NCBI RefSeq assembly: GCF_049650445.1
Contig: NZ_JBASAD010000020.1
Span: 1-64,000 of the forward strand
Source: Castellaniella sp049650445
GTDB taxonomy: Bacteria; Pseudomonadota; Gammaproteobacteria; Burkholderiales; Burkholderiaceae_B
DNA length: 64,000 nt
Reading direction: 5' to 3'
Shown: piece after piece, positions 1-9,712 of the stretch
Numbering within the stretch: position 1 is the first letter of the stretch
Layout of the letters: every line of letters begins with the position of its first letter
Made by a program: the position numbers and the translations under genes
The notes under the pieces: model-generated
Database searches by the model: none
What the model was told of the DNA's origin: nothing
Seen by the model: the letters and a program-made list of their open reading frames with translations, nothing else

Positions 1-411
1 GTGGTGGCGTTGCCCTTGGTGTTGAAGGCCGCGCGCGCGGCCTTTCTGGATGTGGATCATCGCCTGGAGCAGGCTGCAGCCGTGCTGGGCGTGTCGCCCG
101 CCGCCGTGTTCTTTCGCGTCAGTCTGCCGCTGGCGATGCGCGGCATTCTGGCGGGGGTCCTGCTGGCCTTCGCGCGCGCGCTGGGCGAATTCGGTGCGAC
201 GCTGATGGTGGCCGGCAATATTCCGGGCCGCACGCAGACGCTGTCGATCGCCATCTACGAGGCGGTCCAGGCCGGCAATGACGACACGGCCAACGTGCTG
301 GTGCTGGTCACGTCGGTGACCTGCGTCGTGATTCTGTGCCTGGCGTCCTGGCTGATGCCCGGCGGGCGCGGCGGTCGTCCAGGGCGGCCCGTGCGCCGGA
401 GCGCGCCATGA
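1..411 (+). CDS. modB: Molybdate ABC transporter permease, C-terminal part (cut by window edge)
   Basis: This is the C-terminal 136 residues of an inner-membrane permease that would pair with the ModC ATPase to import molybdate. The EAA-type cytoplasmic loop that docks on the ATPase is visible near residues 23-60 (EQAAAVLGVSPAA, then ARALGEFGATLMVAGNIPG). It is followed by the last membrane segment (VLVLVTSVTCVVILCLASWL). The reading frame is open to base 1, so the true start lies upstream of the window. The stop overlaps the modC start in an ATGA, which indicates translational coupling. ModB is preferred over sulfate permease because modC, a modE-like gene and mogA follow. Confidence 0.9.
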   Translation: MVALPLVLKAARAAFLDVDHRLEQAAAVLGVSPAAVFFRVSLPLAMRGILAGVLLAFARALGEFGATLMVAGNIPGRTQTLSIAIYEAVQAGNDDTANVLVLVTSVTCVVILCLASWLMPGGRGGRPGRPVRRSAP

Positions 412-1100
412 GCCTGTCGGTCGATATCGAATGCCGCGTCGGCGGCGACGATGGTTTCCTGTTGCGGCCGCGCTGGCGTACCGATGCCCGGCGTGTGGCG
501 CTGTTCGGCCCGTCGGGCTCGGGCAAGAGCCTGACGATGCAGTCCATTGCGGGGTTGCTGCGCCCCGATCGGGGCCGCATCGAGGTCGCCGGCCGGGTGC
601 TGTTCGATGCCGATGCCGGGGTGGACGTCCCGCCGCGCGCCCGGCGGCTGGCCTATCTGTTCCAGGACTATGCGCTGTTTCCCCACCTGACGGTGCGGCA
701 GAACATCGGCTTCGGCCTGCGGCGAGGGTGGTTGAACCTGCACGGCCGCCGCGATCTGCCGGAACAGGCACAACGCTGGGTGCGGGCCTTTGGTCTGGCG
801 ACGCTGCTGGACCGCTATCCGTCCGAGTTGTCCGGCGGCCAGCGCCAGCGTGTGGCCCTGGCGCGCGCGCTGTCCACCGACCCGGGCCTGCTGCTGCTGG
901 ACGAACCGCTGTCGGCCCTGGACACCGGTTTGCGGGTACGGATGCGGAAAGAACTGGCGCAATTGCAGCGCGACATCGACATTCCGACCGTGCTGATCAC
1001 GCATGATCAGGCCGACGTCGGGGCGCTGGCGGACGAGGTGTTCCACATTGCCCACGGGGAAATTCAATCGAAAGTACCGATCAGTACGTCGGTGGCTTGA
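408..1100 (+). CDS. modC: Molybdate ABC transporter ATP-binding protein, short form without MOP domain
   Basis: This is the cytoplasmic ATPase of the molybdate importer, 230 residues from the ATG that overlaps the modB stop. Visible motifs are Walker A GPSGSGKS (34-41), Q-loop FQDYALFPH (about 85-93), signature LSGGQ (141-145), Walker B LLLLDEP (161-167) and the H-loop ITHD (His199). Family members such as E. coli ModC are about 350 residues and carry a C-terminal TOBE/MOP oxyanion-binding domain. Here the protein ends about 30 residues after the H-loop, so that domain is absent. The 3' end overlaps the converging modE-like gene by 37 bp. ModC is inferred from context; the ATPase assignment is certain. 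Confidence 0.9.
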   Translation: MSLSVDIECRVGGDDGFLLRPRWRTDARRVALFGPSGSGKSLTMQSIAGLLRPDRGRIEVAGRVLFDADAGVDVPPRARRLAYLFQDYALFPHLTVRQNIGFGLRRGWLNLHGRRDLPEQAQRWVRAFGLATLLDRYPSELSGGQRQRVALARALSTDPGLLLLDEPLSALDTGLRVRMRKELAQLQRDIDIPTVLITHDQADVGALADEVFHIAHGEIQSKVPISTSVA

Positions 1101-1866
1101 AAACAGGCGGTGGCGGTGGTGCCGGCCAGCAGGCTGCCGCGTGGGGCGCCGGGAGCGGCCAGTCCTGTGATGCGGACCTTGGGGGTGATGTCCAGACTGA
1201 TTTCCGTCAGTGTGTCGTCATCCGCGCGATGGTCGATCCGGCCGGTCCAGAGATTCGAGTCCGCGTCTCCGGAGGTTTGCGGGCGGATGCGTACGGCCTG
1301 GGCTTTCAGGAACGCCAGGGCGCATCGGCCTTCGGTCAGGCCCAGCCGTTCGGTGCTGGCGTGGGTCAGTGTGGCGTTCAGGGACACGCCTTCGTCCAGG
1401 TCCAGCCGGATGCGGTCGTTGATGCGGCCGGATTCGATGGCGCCGATGGTGCCCTCGTAGCAGTTGCGGGCCGAGGTCTGCAAGGTCATGTGGTGCAGCA
1501 GGTCCAGGTGGCGGGCGCCGTTGGGGCCAAAGCGTGTCAGGCTTTCCATGAAGCGCTGGTGTTCGATCCGGGCGGCCTGGTACCAGGCGATCAGTTCGCG
1601 CGCGCGGTCGGTCAGGTGTGCGCCGCCGCCGCGCTTGCCGCCGTGACGCGCTCGACCAGCAGGTCGCCGGCCAGGCCGTTCATGAGGTCCACCGCGTCCC
1701 AGGCCGCTTTGTAGCTGAGCCCGACTTTGCGCGCCGCCGCGCTGATCGAGCCTTCGGTGCCGATGGCGGCCAGCAGGTTCATGCGCCGTTCCGTGCCCCA
1801 GCTCTGGTCGCCGCTGCGCAGGCTCAGCGTGGTGCTCAGTTCAAGAGGTGGAGGCGTATTCGGCAT
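1064..1866 (-). pseudogene. modE: modE, molybdate-responsive regulator, frameshifted
   Basis: Two reading frames together make one ModE-like regulator. The first, from ATG 1866, encodes the winged-helix DNA-binding domain (SISAAARKVGLSYKAAWDAVD) and then runs out of frame near base 1643 into a stop at about 1612. The second frame continues the family sequence exactly (GGKRGGGAHLTDRARELIAW) into two MOP/TOBE subdomains and stops at 1064. Reading V-T-G-G-K requires one extra base between 1642 and 1643, so the sequence shows a one-base deletion in a G/C-rich run. It is either a genuine null allele or a sequencing error. An intact protein would be about 266 residues and would repress modABC when molybdate is bound. 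Confidence 0.85.
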
Positions 1867-1939
1867 GAAGGGCAGTGTACGCGGCAGTCCTGGGTGGCTC
1901 AAGGCTGCGCGGCGTGTGCATGTATGGGCTTGCGCGGAT

Positions 1940-2800
1940 TCAGGACTTGGCTTGCTCGCCAGCCAGGCAGGCCGCATAGCCGTCGAGCATGTTGGGCCAG
2001 ACGGGGGCCCAGCCGCTGGCCCGCAGCCGCGCGTTCGACAGGCGCTTGCCATCGGGCGGGCGGGGTTCGCGGGCCGGGGGCGGCCCGCCTGCCATCCGTG
2101 CCAGCGCGTCGTACAGATCCGCCGTGGGTATCGGACGGTCGTCGGTGCCGATGTAGCAGGGCAGGGGCGCATCCAGGCTCAGCAGGTGCGCGCAGGCCCG
2201 TGCCGCATCGTCGATGTGGATGCGGTTGGCCCAGTGGCCCGGCCCGTCCGGCGTGGCGATCCGCCCGGCGCGCAGGCCGTCGATCAGGCGCAGCCGTCCG
2301 GGGCCGTACAAACCCGACAGGCGCAGGGCGACGCCGCGCCCGGGCAGCCGGGCGTGCAGCAGGGATTCGGCTTCCAGCATGGCCGCGCCGCGAAAATCCG
2401 CCGGGGCCGTGGGGGTGTCCTCGTCCACCCATGGGTCGGCTGCGTCCGGCCCCCAGACGGCGGTCGAATCGACCAGCACGCAGCGTTGCAAGCGGTCGAG
2501 GCCGGGCAGGGCGTCCAGCAGCGCCCGCAAGCCCAGGGGATAGGCGCGGGCGTAGGCCTCGGGTGTGCGGGCGTCGGGCGCCGGGGCGTACAGCAGGTGA
2601 GTGATGGAGGCGGTCGTCAGCGCCCCGGCCAGGGCGGCGGGGTCGCCCAGGTCGGCGCGCCGCCAGTGAATCCGGGCGTCGGGTGCGGCGTCCATGGCCC
2701 GCCGCCGCAGGCCGATGCAGGCCCAGGTGTCCGGGGCCAGCGTGTTCGCGGTGCGGGCGCACAAGTCGCCGCCGATGAGCAGCAGGGTGTTTGGGTTCAC
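1940..2800 (-). CDS. NAD(P)-binding epimerase/dehydratase-like protein (extended SDR, YeeZ type)
   Basis: This 286-residue Rossmann-fold protein starts at a GTG (MNPNTLLLIGGDLCARTA). The N-terminal strand-turn-helix is present but the glycine motif is degenerate (IGGDLCAR). Further SDR landmarks are VDSTAVWGPD (about 110-120), ALRLSGLYGPGR (about 158-170) and NRIHIDDAARA (about 190-200). The usual catalytic YxxxK is not evident, so it may bind a nucleotide without classical dehydrogenase chemistry. It lies directly upstream of modE on the same strand, 73 bp away, and diverges from mogA. The substrate is unknown. Confidence 0.7.
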   Translation of the reverse strand: MNPNTLLLIGGDLCARTANTLAPDTWACIGLRRRAMDAAPDARIHWRRADLGDPAALAGALTTASITHLLYAPAPDARTPEAYARAYPLGLRALLDALPGLDRLQRCVLVDSTAVWGPDAADPWVDEDTPTAPADFRGAAMLEAESLLHARLPGRGVALRLSGLYGPGRLRLIDGLRAGRIATPDGPGHWANRIHIDDAARACAHLLSLDAPLPCYIGTDDRPIPTADLYDALARMAGGPPPAREPRPPDGKRLSNARLRASGWAPVWPNMLDGYAACLAGEQAKS

Positions 2801-2865
2801 GCTTTCACTGCCTGATACGCGGCCTAATAGAATGTATGGGTTTCCATCTTCACACAGTCTATCCC

Positions 2866-3492
2866 ATGAGCGATTCCTTTCCGCTGCGCCGAAGCCACCC
2901 CGATGAGTTGATCGTGGGGCTGGTGTCCGTGTCCGACCGGGCCTCGTCCGGCGTCTATCAGGATCAGGGCATCCCCGCCCTGCAGGACTGGCTGACGTCC
3001 GCTTTGACGCGGCCGCCGCAGGTGGTCGCCCGGCTGATCCCGGACGAGCGTGCCGGTATTGCCGCCACGCTGCGCGAATTAGTGGACGAGGCGCGCTGCG
3101 ATCTGGTGCTGACCACCGGCGGGACCGGTCCGGCGCGGCGCGACGTGACGCCCGAGGCGACGCTGGACGTGTCGACCCGCGAGATGCCCGGTTTTGGTGA
3201 ACAGATGCGCCAGGTCAGCCTGAAGTTCGTGCCCACGGCGATTCTGTCGCGTCAGGTGGCGGTGATCCGCGAATTGCCGGACCACGCCGCCTTGATCATC
3301 AATCTGCCCGGCCAGCCCAAGGCCATCCGGGAAACCCTGGAAGGCCTGCGCGGCGAGGATGGCGCCGTCCAGGTGCCCGGCATTTTCGCGGCCGTGCCTT
3401 ATTGCCTGGATCTGATCGGCGGCCCGTATGTGGAAACCCGCGACGAGATCGTCAAGGCATTCCGGCCCAAGTCCGCGCGGCGTCAGCACTGA
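2866..3492 (+). CDS. mogA: Molybdopterin adenylyltransferase
   Basis: MogA adenylates molybdopterin with ATP, activating it for insertion of molybdate in the last steps of cofactor synthesis. The 208-residue protein has the MoCF-fold motifs VSVSDRASSG (20-29) and the nucleotide/pterin-binding TTGGTGPARRDVTPEAT (83-99). The ATG at 2866 is chosen because family members start a few residues before IGLVSVSDR; an upstream in-frame extension encodes nothing family-like. It stands next to mod genes, consistent with a molybdenum cluster. Family and length fit MogA better than MoaB. Confidence 0.92.
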   Translation: MSDSFPLRRSHPDELIVGLVSVSDRASSGVYQDQGIPALQDWLTSALTRPPQVVARLIPDERAGIAATLRELVDEARCDLVLTTGGTGPARRDVTPEATLDVSTREMPGFGEQMRQVSLKFVPTAILSRQVAVIRELPDHAALIINLPGQPKAIRETLEGLRGEDGAVQVPGIFAAVPYCLDLIGGPYVETRDEIVKAFRPKSARRQH

Positions 3493-3560
3493 TTCCCGTT
3501 CCGCCTTAAAATCCCGGAATCCGCTTTTTTCACTATTCCACTCTTTCTGGAGGTCCAGCC

Positions 3561-4625
3561 ATGGCCCTGGTTTCCATGCGTCAACTCCTCGATCACGCCG
3601 CCGAGCACGGCTACGGGATCCCCGCGTTCAACGTCAACAACCTGGAACAGGTCCAGGCCATCATGGAGGCCGCCGACCAGACCGACAGCCCCGTGATCAT
3701 GCAGGCGTCGGCCGGCGCGCGTAAATACGCGGGCGAAGGCTTCCTCAAGCTCCTGATCCAGGCTGCGGTCGAGTCCTATCCGCACATTCCCGTGGTCATG
3801 CACCAGGACCACGGCCAGTCGCCCGAGGTGTGCCGGGGCGCCATCGAGCTGGGCTTCTCCAGCGTCATGATGGACGGCTCGCTGATGGCCGACGGCAAGA
3901 CGATTGCCTCCTATGAATACAACCTGGACGTGACTCAGCAGGTCGTCAAGATGGCCCACAAGCTGGGCGTGACCGTCGAAGGCGAACTGGGCTGCCTGGG
4001 TTCCCTGGAAACCATGAAGGGCGACAAGGAAGACGGTCACGGCGCCGAGGGCACCATGACCCGCGAACAGTTGCTGACCGACCCCGAGCAGGCCGCCGAC
4101 TTCGTCAAGCGCTCTCAGTTGGACGCCCTGGCCATCGCGGTGGGTACCAGCCACGGCGCCTATAAGTTCACCCGCAAGCCCACCGGCGACATTCTGTCGG
4201 TGCAGCGCATCAAGGACATCCATGCCCGTCTGCCCAACACCCACCTGGTGATGCATGGCAGCTCCAGCGTGCCCCAGGAATTGCTGGCGGAAATTCGCCA
4301 GTTCGGCGGCGACATGAAGGAAACCTACGGCGTGCCCGTGGAAGAACTCCAGGAAGCCATCAAGTTCGGCGTGCGCAAGGTCAACATCGACACTGACATC
4401 CGCCTGGCCATGACGGGCGCCATCCGCCGCTTCATGGCGGAAAACCCCGGCAAGTTCGACCCGCGCGAATACCTGAAGCCGGCTCGCGAGGCTGCAAAGA
4501 AGGTCTGCCTGGCCCGCTACGAACAGTTCGGCACTGCCGGCAACGCCTCCAAGATCAAGGCGATCCCGCTGTCCGACATGGCCGCGCGCTACGCGTCCGG
4601 TGAACTCCAGCAATTGGTGAAATAA
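3561..4625 (+). CDS. fba: Class II fructose-1,6-bisphosphate aldolase
   Basis: This zinc-dependent aldolase interconverts fructose-1,6-bisphosphate with dihydroxyacetone phosphate and glyceraldehyde-3-phosphate. The 354 residues match the long class IIB type typical of betaproteobacteria. The catalytic/metal motif VVMHQDHGQS lies at about 78-87 (His81, Asp83, His84). The second signature is GELGCLGSLE at about 140-149, and the phosphate-binding GTSHGAYK is at about 194-201. A clear ribosome-binding site (CTGGAGG) precedes ATG 3561. purC follows after 6 bp, so the two may be co-transcribed. Confidence 0.95.
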   Translation: MALVSMRQLLDHAAEHGYGIPAFNVNNLEQVQAIMEAADQTDSPVIMQASAGARKYAGEGFLKLLIQAAVESYPHIPVVMHQDHGQSPEVCRGAIELGFSSVMMDGSLMADGKTIASYEYNLDVTQQVVKMAHKLGVTVEGELGCLGSLETMKGDKEDGHGAEGTMTREQLLTDPEQAADFVKRSQLDALAIAVGTSHGAYKFTRKPTGDILSVQRIKDIHARLPNTHLVMHGSSSVPQELLAEIRQFGGDMKETYGVPVEELQEAIKFGVRKVNIDTDIRLAMTGAIRRFMAENPGKFDPREYLKPAREAAKKVCLARYEQFGTAGNASKIKAIPLSDMAARYASGELQQLVK

Positions 4626-4631
4626 ATCCCC

Positions 4632-5515
<884 letters not shown>

Positions 5516-5519
<4 letters not shown>

Positions 5520-6031
5520 GCGTGGCCGGCGGCGCCGCCGCCCCGGTGGTCGGCCTCATCATGGGCTCGTCCAGCGACTGGGATGTGATGAGCCACGCGG
5601 CGGCGGTGTTCGATGAATTCGGCCTTGCGTATGAGGCCCGGGTAGTGTCCGCGCACCGCATGCCGCTGGACATGGTCGAATACGGCGCCCAGGCGGTGGA
5701 GCGCGGTCTGCGCGCCATCGTCGCCGGGGCGGGCGGCGCAGCGCATCTGCCCGGCATGATGGCGGCGCTGACGCCGGTGCCGGTGTTCGGTGTGCCCGTG
5801 CCTTCGCGCTACCTGCGCGGCGAAGATTCCCTGCTGTCCATCGTGCAGATGCCGCGTGGCGTGCCGGTCGGCACCTTTGCCATTGGCGAGGCGGGCGCGG
5901 CCAACGCCGCCCTGCACGTGGTGGCCAATCTGGCCATGACGGACGCTGCCCTGCTGCAGAAACTGCAGGACTACCGCGCGCGCCAGACCGGCGCTGCGCG
6001 TGCCATGGTCGTGCCGCCGGAGAAATCATGA
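5516..6031 (+). CDS. purE: N5-carboxyaminoimidazole ribonucleotide mutase
   Basis: Class I PurE moves the carboxylate of N5-CAIR to give CAIR, the substrate of PurC. The 171 residues contain the phosphate-binding GSSSDWDVM (17-25) and the catalytic SAHRMP loop (45-50, His47). The glycine-rich GAGGAAHLPGM is near residue 75. It overlaps purC at its start and purK at its end (both ATGA). PurK makes N5-CAIR, so the three neighbours form a consecutive metabolic series. Confidence 0.96.
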
Positions 6032-7218
6032 GTGGTGTCTCGGACACGGGCGCTGCCTGGGGCGCCTCGCCGCTGCCCCCGGGCGCCTGGCTGGGCGTGC
6101 TGGGCGGTGGTCAGTTGGGCCGCATGTTCTGCCAGGCGGCCCAGGCCCTGGGTTACCGGGTGGCCGTGCTGGACCCCGCAGAATCCTGTCCGGCGGGCAT
6201 GGTGGCCGATGAGCACATCCGCGCCGCCTACGACGACATCGCGGGGCTCGACCGCCTGGCGCGGCGCTGTGCCGCCGTGACCACGGAATTCGAAAACGTC
6301 CCGGCCGACAGCCTGCGCCACCTGGCTCGGACGCGCGTCACGGCGCCTTCGGGGGATGCGGTGGCCGTGGCTCAGGACCGCATGGCGGAAAAAGCCTATA
6401 TCCAGGCGGCGGGCGTGCCGGTGGCGCCGCATGCGGCCATCCAGGCCGTGGCCGACGTGGACGCCTGTTCCGATGCACTGTTCCCGGGCATCCTCAAGAC
6501 CGCTCGCCTGGGCTATGACGGCAAGGGCCAGATCCGTGTGGCCTCGCGCGACGAAGCCCGGCAGGCCTTCGAGACGCTGCGCGGCGTGCCGTGCGTACTG
6601 GAGGCCCTGCAGCCTCTGGATTATGAGATTTCGGTGGTGGTGGCACGCGATCTGCGTGGCCATGCCGTCAGCTATCCGCCTTCGCGCAATGCGCATCGTG
6701 ACGGCATTCTGGCGCTGTCGGTCGCGGATGGCTCGGTGCCGTCCGGCGTGGCCGATCATGCGCGCAGCCATGCCCTGTCCCTGGCCAGACACCTGGATTA
6801 CCACGGTGTGCTGTGCGTGGAATTCTTCGTGCTGCGCGATGGCCGTGTGCTGGCCAATGAAATGGCGCCGCGCCCCCATAACAGCGGCCACTACACTCAG
6901 GACGGCTGCCTGGTCAGCCAGTTCGAGCAGCAGGCGCGCATCATGGGGGGGCTGCCGCTGGGCGACACGGATACGCTGCGCCCGGCCGCCATGCTCAATC
7001 TGCTGGGCGATCTGTGGTTCGATGCCCAGGGGCGGCAGCGCGAGCCGGACTGGGCGGGTGTGCTGGCGGTGCCCGGTACGCGCCTGCATCTGTACGCCAA
7101 ATCCGAAGCGCGGCGCGCCCGGAAAATGGGCCATGTGAACATCCTCGGCGCGGACGCGGCGCAACTGCGGGATCGCATCGCCCGGGTGTCGGCCGTGCTG
7201 GGGCTGCCCGATGCCTGA
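6028..7218 (+). CDS. purK: N5-carboxyaminoimidazole ribonucleotide synthase
   Basis: This ATP-grasp enzyme makes N5-CAIR from AIR, bicarbonate and ATP. Of 396 residues, the N-terminal PreATP-grasp domain starts at LGVLGGGQLGRMFCQAAQAL (about 22-41). The ATP-grasp core includes ILKTARLGYDGKGQ, the carboxylate-rich VLANEMAPRPHNSGHYT and a C-terminal beta domain. The start overlaps the purE stop. The 3' end overlaps the next gene (sua5-like) by 8 bp, so the translation factor gene is likely expressed with the purine genes. Confidence 0.95.
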   Translation: MSGVSDTGAAWGASPLPPGAWLGVLGGGQLGRMFCQAAQALGYRVAVLDPAESCPAGMVADEHIRAAYDDIAGLDRLARRCAAVTTEFENVPADSLRHLARTRVTAPSGDAVAVAQDRMAEKAYIQAAGVPVAPHAAIQAVADVDACSDALFPGILKTARLGYDGKGQIRVASRDEARQAFETLRGVPCVLEALQPLDYEISVVVARDLRGHAVSYPPSRNAHRDGILALSVADGSVPSGVADHARSHALSLARHLDYHGVLCVEFFVLRDGRVLANEMAPRPHNSGHYTQDGCLVSQFEQQARIMGGLPLGDTDTLRPAAMLNLLGDLWFDAQGRQREPDWAGVLAVPGTRLHLYAKSEARRARKMGHVNILGADAAQLRDRIARVSAVLGLPDA

Positions 7219-8293
7219 TCCGTGCGCGGATGCGGGGGACGCGGCCGCGCCGCGTCCGGACGCAAGCCCGGCCGAGGCTGGCCCCGATCAGATCCTGGAG
7301 GCCGCCCAGCGGCTGGCCCAGGGGCGGCTGGTGGCCTTCCCGACCGAGACCGTCTACGGTTTGGGTGCCGACGCGGAAAACCCCGAGGCCGTCGCGCGCA
7401 TCTACGCTGCCAAGCAGCGGCCGGCCAACCATCCCGTCATCGTCCATCTGTCGCCGGACACCGATCCGGGCTATTGGGCGGCCTCGATTTCGTCCCAGGC
7501 CAGGCTGTTGATGGCGGCCTTCTGGCCGGGACCGCTGACCCTGATCCTGCCGCGCGCGGCCCGCATTCCGGACGCAGTCAGCGGCGGTCAGGACAGCATC
7601 GGCCTGCGCTGCCCCTCGCATCCGGTGGCGCAGCGGCTGCTGCATGCCTTTGCTGCCCTCAAGCCGCATGGTTTTGGCGGGGTGGCGGCACCCTCGGCCA
7701 ATCAGTTCGGCCAGGTCTCGCCCACGCGCGCGGATCACGTGCGCGGCGAATTCCCGCATCTGGACAGCCAGGCGCTGATGATCCTGGAAGGCGGTGCCTC
7801 GGAAGTCGGCATCGAATCCACCATACTGGACCTGTCGCGGCTCGACCAGGGTATTGGCCCCGTGCTGCTGCGGCCTGGACACGTGACGGCCGCGCAGATT
7901 GCCGAGGTGCTGGGTGTGGCGCCGGCCCTGCCCGACGCGGCGGCGCCCCGGGTGTCGGGTTCGCTCAGGGCGCACTATGCGCCGCGTACGCCGGTGTCTC
8001 TGGTGTCGGCGGATGATCTGGCTGCCTGGGTCGGGGGCACAGGCATCCCGGGGACCGAGCGCCGCCGCGTGGTTGCGGTGGTGCTGGGTGCCGCGCCGGG
8101 CGCGGCACCCGCCGGGGCGGATTGGGTCGTTCTGCCGGCCGACCCCGTCGTGTATGCGCGCCGCCTGTATGCGCTGCTGCGCGAACTCGACGAGGCCGGC
8201 TATGATCGCATCCTGCTGCAACGTCCGCCTGCAGGGCCTGCCTGGCAGGGTATCGAAGACCGGATCACGCGCGCGTCGGCAGCCTTCGATTGA
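7211..8293 (+). CDS. sua5: L-threonylcarbamoyladenylate synthase, Sua5 type
   Basis: This enzyme makes threonylcarbamoyl-AMP from threonine, bicarbonate and ATP for the t6A37 modification of ANN-decoding tRNAs. The YrdC core has PTETVYGLGADAENPEAV (about 44-61), AAKQRPANHPVIVHL (about 67-81) and SANQFGQVSPTRADHV (about 165-180). The length (360) and a C-terminal Rossmann-like domain after a linker identify the Sua5 long form rather than the short TsaC. The first 25 residues are Ala/Pro-rich and probably disordered. It overlaps purK by 8 bp. A second t6A-related gene, tcdA, lies 3.4 kb downstream. Confidence 0.93.
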   Translation: MPDPCADAGDAAAPRPDASPAEAGPDQILEAAQRLAQGRLVAFPTETVYGLGADAENPEAVARIYAAKQRPANHPVIVHLSPDTDPGYWAASISSQARLLMAAFWPGPLTLILPRAARIPDAVSGGQDSIGLRCPSHPVAQRLLHAFAALKPHGFGGVAAPSANQFGQVSPTRADHVRGEFPHLDSQALMILEGGASEVGIESTILDLSRLDQGIGPVLLRPGHVTAAQIAEVLGVAPALPDAAAPRVSGSLRAHYAPRTPVSLVSADDLAAWVGGTGIPGTERRRVVAVVLGAAPGAAPAGADWVVLPADPVVYARRLYALLRELDEAGYDRILLQRPPAGPAWQGIEDRITRASAAFD

Positions 8294-8338
8294 GGATCCA
8301 TTCAACGGCCCGGTGGCCGCTTTCCGGAGCATGATTCG

Positions 8339-8785
8339 ATGAAATTCAAGGAATTCGAACCCGGTCAGGTCATCCGTCACGGCCCGGTCACCGTGGACGA
8401 GGCCGAGATGCTGGCCTTTTCCCGCACCTACGACCCCCAGTGGTTTCACGTGGACGCCGAACTCGCCCGTGAGGGCCGCTGGAACGGCCTGATCGCCAGT
8501 GGCTGGATGACCTGCGGGCTGGCCATGCGGATGGCCGTCGAGGCCGTCTTGCACGATTCGGAATGTTTCGCCTCGCCGGGCCTGGATCGGCTGCGCTGGA
8601 TGCACCCGGTGCGTCCGGGCGACCGGCTGCGCCTGGAGGCGACGGTGGATTCCAAGCGGGTGTCGTCCACACGCGACGACCTGGGCATCGTCCGTTGGAC
8701 CTGGCGCCTGTTCAACCAGGACGAGGTTCAGGTGTTTGAAGTCGAAGTGACCAACCTGTTTGAACTGGACACGTCGCAGTCCTGA
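8339..8785 (+). CDS. MaoC-family (hot-dog) dehydratase
   Basis: The 148 residues form a single hot-dog domain. The hydratase-type signature is clear: FSRTYDPQWFHVDAELA (about 28-44, with the catalytic Asp/His pair in DPQWFHVD) and GLIASGWMTCGL (about 52-63). These proteins usually hydrate enoyl-CoA or related thioesters. The substrate cannot be told from sequence. It starts 45 bp after sua5 with its own leader and converges on purU with a 19-bp gap. No partner gene points to a pathway. Confidence 0.82.
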   Translation: MKFKEFEPGQVIRHGPVTVDEAEMLAFSRTYDPQWFHVDAELAREGRWNGLIASGWMTCGLAMRMAVEAVLHDSECFASPGLDRLRWMHPVRPGDRLRLEATVDSKRVSSTRDDLGIVRWTWRLFNQDEVQVFEVEVTNLFELDTSQS

Positions 8786-8804
8786 AGGCGGCTTTGCGCC
8801 CGCC

Positions 8805-9653
8805 CTAGCGGAACACCACCGTGCGGTGGCCGTTCAGCAGGATGCGGTGCTCGACGTGCCAGCGCACCGCGCGCGACAGCACCACGGATTCGATGTCGCT
8901 GCCGATGTGCGTCAGGTCCCCCGGACCCATGGCGTGGTCCACGCGCTCGATGTCCTGTTCGATGATGGGGCCTTCGTCCAGGTCCTCGGTCACGTAGTGC
9001 GCCGTCGCCCCGATCAGCTTCACGCCGCGCGCATGCGCCTGGTAATAGGGCCGCGCGCCCTTGAAACCGGGCAGGAAACTGTGGTGGATGTTGATGGCGC
9101 GGCCCTCCAGGGCGCGGCACAGCGCCGGCGACAGGATCTGCATGTAGCGCGCCAGCACCACCAGATCGATCCGCTCGCGCTCGATCAGATCCAGGATCTG
9201 CGCCTCTTGCGCGGCGCGCGTGTCCGCCGTCACGGGCAGGTGATGGAAGGGCAGACCGTGGGATTCGGCCAGCGCGCGGAAATCCGCATGATTCGACACC
9301 ACGCCGGCCACCTCGGCCGGCATCTGTCCGCCGCTGACCCGGAACAGCAGATCGTTCAGGCAATGCCCCTGGCGGCTGACCAGCACCAGCAGGCGGGTCT
9401 TGCGGGCCGCGTCGTGGAACTGGGACTGCATCTCGAAGCGCGCGGCGATGCCGGCGAAATCGTCCGTCAGGGACTCGACCGGCTCGGCGGTCGGCAGGGC
9501 GAAATGCACGCGCAGGAAGAAGCGTGACGAATCCGGGTCGCCGAACTGTTGGGCATGCACGATATTGCCGTGATGCGTCAGCAGCCAGCCGCTGACGGTA
9601 TGGACGATGCCCATGCGGTCGGGGCAGGAAAGCGTCAGGATGTAGTCGTGCAT
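8805..9653 (-). CDS. purU: Formyltetrahydrofolate deformylase
   Basis: PurU hydrolyses 10-formyl-THF to formate and THF, balancing one-carbon pools and feeding formate to purine synthesis. The 282 residues have an N-terminal ACT domain (YILTLSCPDRMGIVHTVSGW, residues 4-23). The formyltransferase-like catalytic domain contains the loops VLARYMQILSP, INIHHSFLPGFKGARPY and GATAHYVTEDLDEGPII, with the catalytic Asn-His-Asp pattern. It stands apart from purCEK and converges on the MaoC gene. It is probably the last member of the chaC-pdxH-flavin reductase run, with 59 bp before it. Confidence 0.96.
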   Translation of the reverse strand: MHDYILTLSCPDRMGIVHTVSGWLLTHHGNIVHAQQFGDPDSSRFFLRVHFALPTAEPVESLTDDFAGIAARFEMQSQFHDAARKTRLLVLVSRQGHCLNDLLFRVSGGQMPAEVAGVVSNHADFRALAESHGLPFHHLPVTADTRAAQEAQILDLIERERIDLVVLARYMQILSPALCRALEGRAINIHHSFLPGFKGARPYYQAHARGVKLIGATAHYVTEDLDEGPIIEQDIERVDHAMGPGDLTHIGSDIESVVLSRAVRWHVEHRILLNGHRTVVFR

Positions 9654-9712
9654 GATGGATGTCAGGGGTGGCGCGGCACCGGTCCGCGCTGTGATGTGGG
9701 GCGGGACGGGGT

